From Alphaproteobacteria bacterium HGW-Alphaproteobacteria-1 (lineage in GTDB: Bacteria > Pseudomonadota > Alphaproteobacteria > Rhodobacterales > Rhodobacteraceae): a stretch of DNA of 64,000 bases. The DNA is taken from positions 62,001-126,000 of the forward strand of contig PHEQ01000006.1 of assembly GCA_002842985.1 (NCBI GenBank), read 5' to 3'. Numbering within the stretch: the stretch's first letter is position 1; every line of letters starts with the position of its first letter. Under the pieces are notes generated by a model that did not search any database, was not told where the DNA came from, and worked only from the letters and a program-made list of their open reading frames with translations. The position numbers were made by a program, and so were the translations under genes. This document shows, in pieces, positions 63,488 through 64,000 of this stretch.

Positions 63488-64000
63488 GGTCTTGTCCTCT
63501 TTTCATCTGGGCGGTCGGCGGATGTGTCCCCGCCTGATCCGGCCCGGTTTCCTCGGCCAGTCGTGCCAATCCATCCGCTCCGGCGGCAAGCCAGAACAGA
63601 TCGTCGGCATATGAGTCCCGCAATGCGGCGCGCTGTGCTGTGTCAAAAGGCTGCCAGCGCCCTTCGCCCTCGGGCAAGAGACCCGCATCGCCGCCCCGCA
63701 GCGCCACCGCGCGGCGCAGCGCCGCAAGATCGGGCGCGCGCCCCAGCCAGATCCGCGCCCCGCGACGCGGCACCTTGGCCCCGGTCATGGTGGCCAACCG
63801 CGTCTCGGGACGGCTGGCGGAATGCTCATGCGTCAGAATCACCAGATCAACGCCGGGCAGCGCGCAGGCGATATCCGTGATCACCGCGCGCCAGGGACGC
63901 CCGCCCGTCACCATCCGGTCGAGATCACCGGGCAGAGGCAACCGATGCCCGCGCGCGACACCGTATGCCAGCACCGAGGACCACCACGCATCCGGCTCGC
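63459..64000 (-). CDS. Unknown protein, 5' end outside the window (partial)
   Basis: About 180 codons, reading into the window from the right edge (the frame stays open to base 64000, [29 protein letters not shown] ...). Visible parts are [29 protein letters not shown] and a C-terminal [22 protein letters not shown]. The plan faintly recalls sulfotransferase-like or lactonase-like proteins but I cannot assign it. Its stop lies inside the start of the mutase gene. Confidence 0.6.

Overview
The window looks like chromosome from a Roseobacter-clade member of the Rhodobacteraceae (Alphaproteobacteria). It has high GC, dense operons with many ATGA stop/start overlaps, an Irr-type Fur regulator beside fabA/fabB/fabI, a DUF1013/TrcR cell-cycle protein, taurine uptake with a taurine:pyruvate aminotransferase, form I aerobic CO dehydrogenase, a B12-dependent methylmalonyl-CoA mutase and alphaproteobacterial LexA boxes (GTTC-N7-GTTC). 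I see no rRNA, tRNA, CRISPR array, transposase or prophage.

Layout. 1-12029: a Tad (tight adherence/Flp) pilus cluster on the plus strand: end of one Flp pilin, a second small pilin, cpaB, cpaC, an OmpA-like protein, cpaE, cpaF, tadB, tadC, two TPR lipoproteins, the prepilin peptidase and a winged-helix AAA+ ATPase. Two terminator-like hairpins split it into transcription blocks. 12123-12689: a lower-GC orphan gene. 12817-17797: tauABC (minus) divergent from tpa (plus). 17914-21955: a type III PLP decarboxylase, an FAD oxidoreductase, trcR and a secreted RNase T2. 22001-30904: uvrD with a LexA box, an FMN 2-hydroxyacid dehydrogenase, pyruvate carboxylase, a phosphodiesterase and a TerC membrane protein. 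30992-34517: an RHH protein and a TonB-ExbB-ExbD-ExbD operon that includes a small secreted cysteine protein. 34769-42790: the CO oxidation locus coxC-M-S-L-D-E-F (minus). 43067-50965: msrC, thiolase, an RsbV/RsbW-like pair, a gamma-glutamyltransferase, hspQ, a lytic transglycosylase, lolA, a LexA-box imuA-like gene and yceI. 51028-54204: fabI-fabB-fabA and irr. 54425-64000: a Tat-type lipoprotein, an FKBP isomerase, a four-gene HAD/hydrolase/dehydratase/hydrolase operon, a zinc alcohol dehydrogenase, an enolase-superfamily enzyme, methylmalonyl-CoA mutase and one gene cut by the window end.

How it fits together. The genes describe a marine-type heterotroph that attaches by Tad pili, uses sulfonates (taurine) and CO as supplementary substrates, and runs anaplerosis and propionyl-CoA type metabolism (pyc, mcm). 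The most informative non-coding signal is a set of three near-identical 10-bp direct repeats at exactly 21-bp spacing upstream of coxM, directly next to a gene for a membrane MHYT-LytTR regulator. This is a strong candidate operator for CO-dependent control. Other signals worth following are two perfect LexA boxes (uvrD, and an imuA-like gene without imuB/dnaE2), a 28-bp element found just after two unrelated genes, a compound hairpin repeat between tpa and the decarboxylase gene, and an RNase T2 whose catalytic Glu is replaced by Gln.
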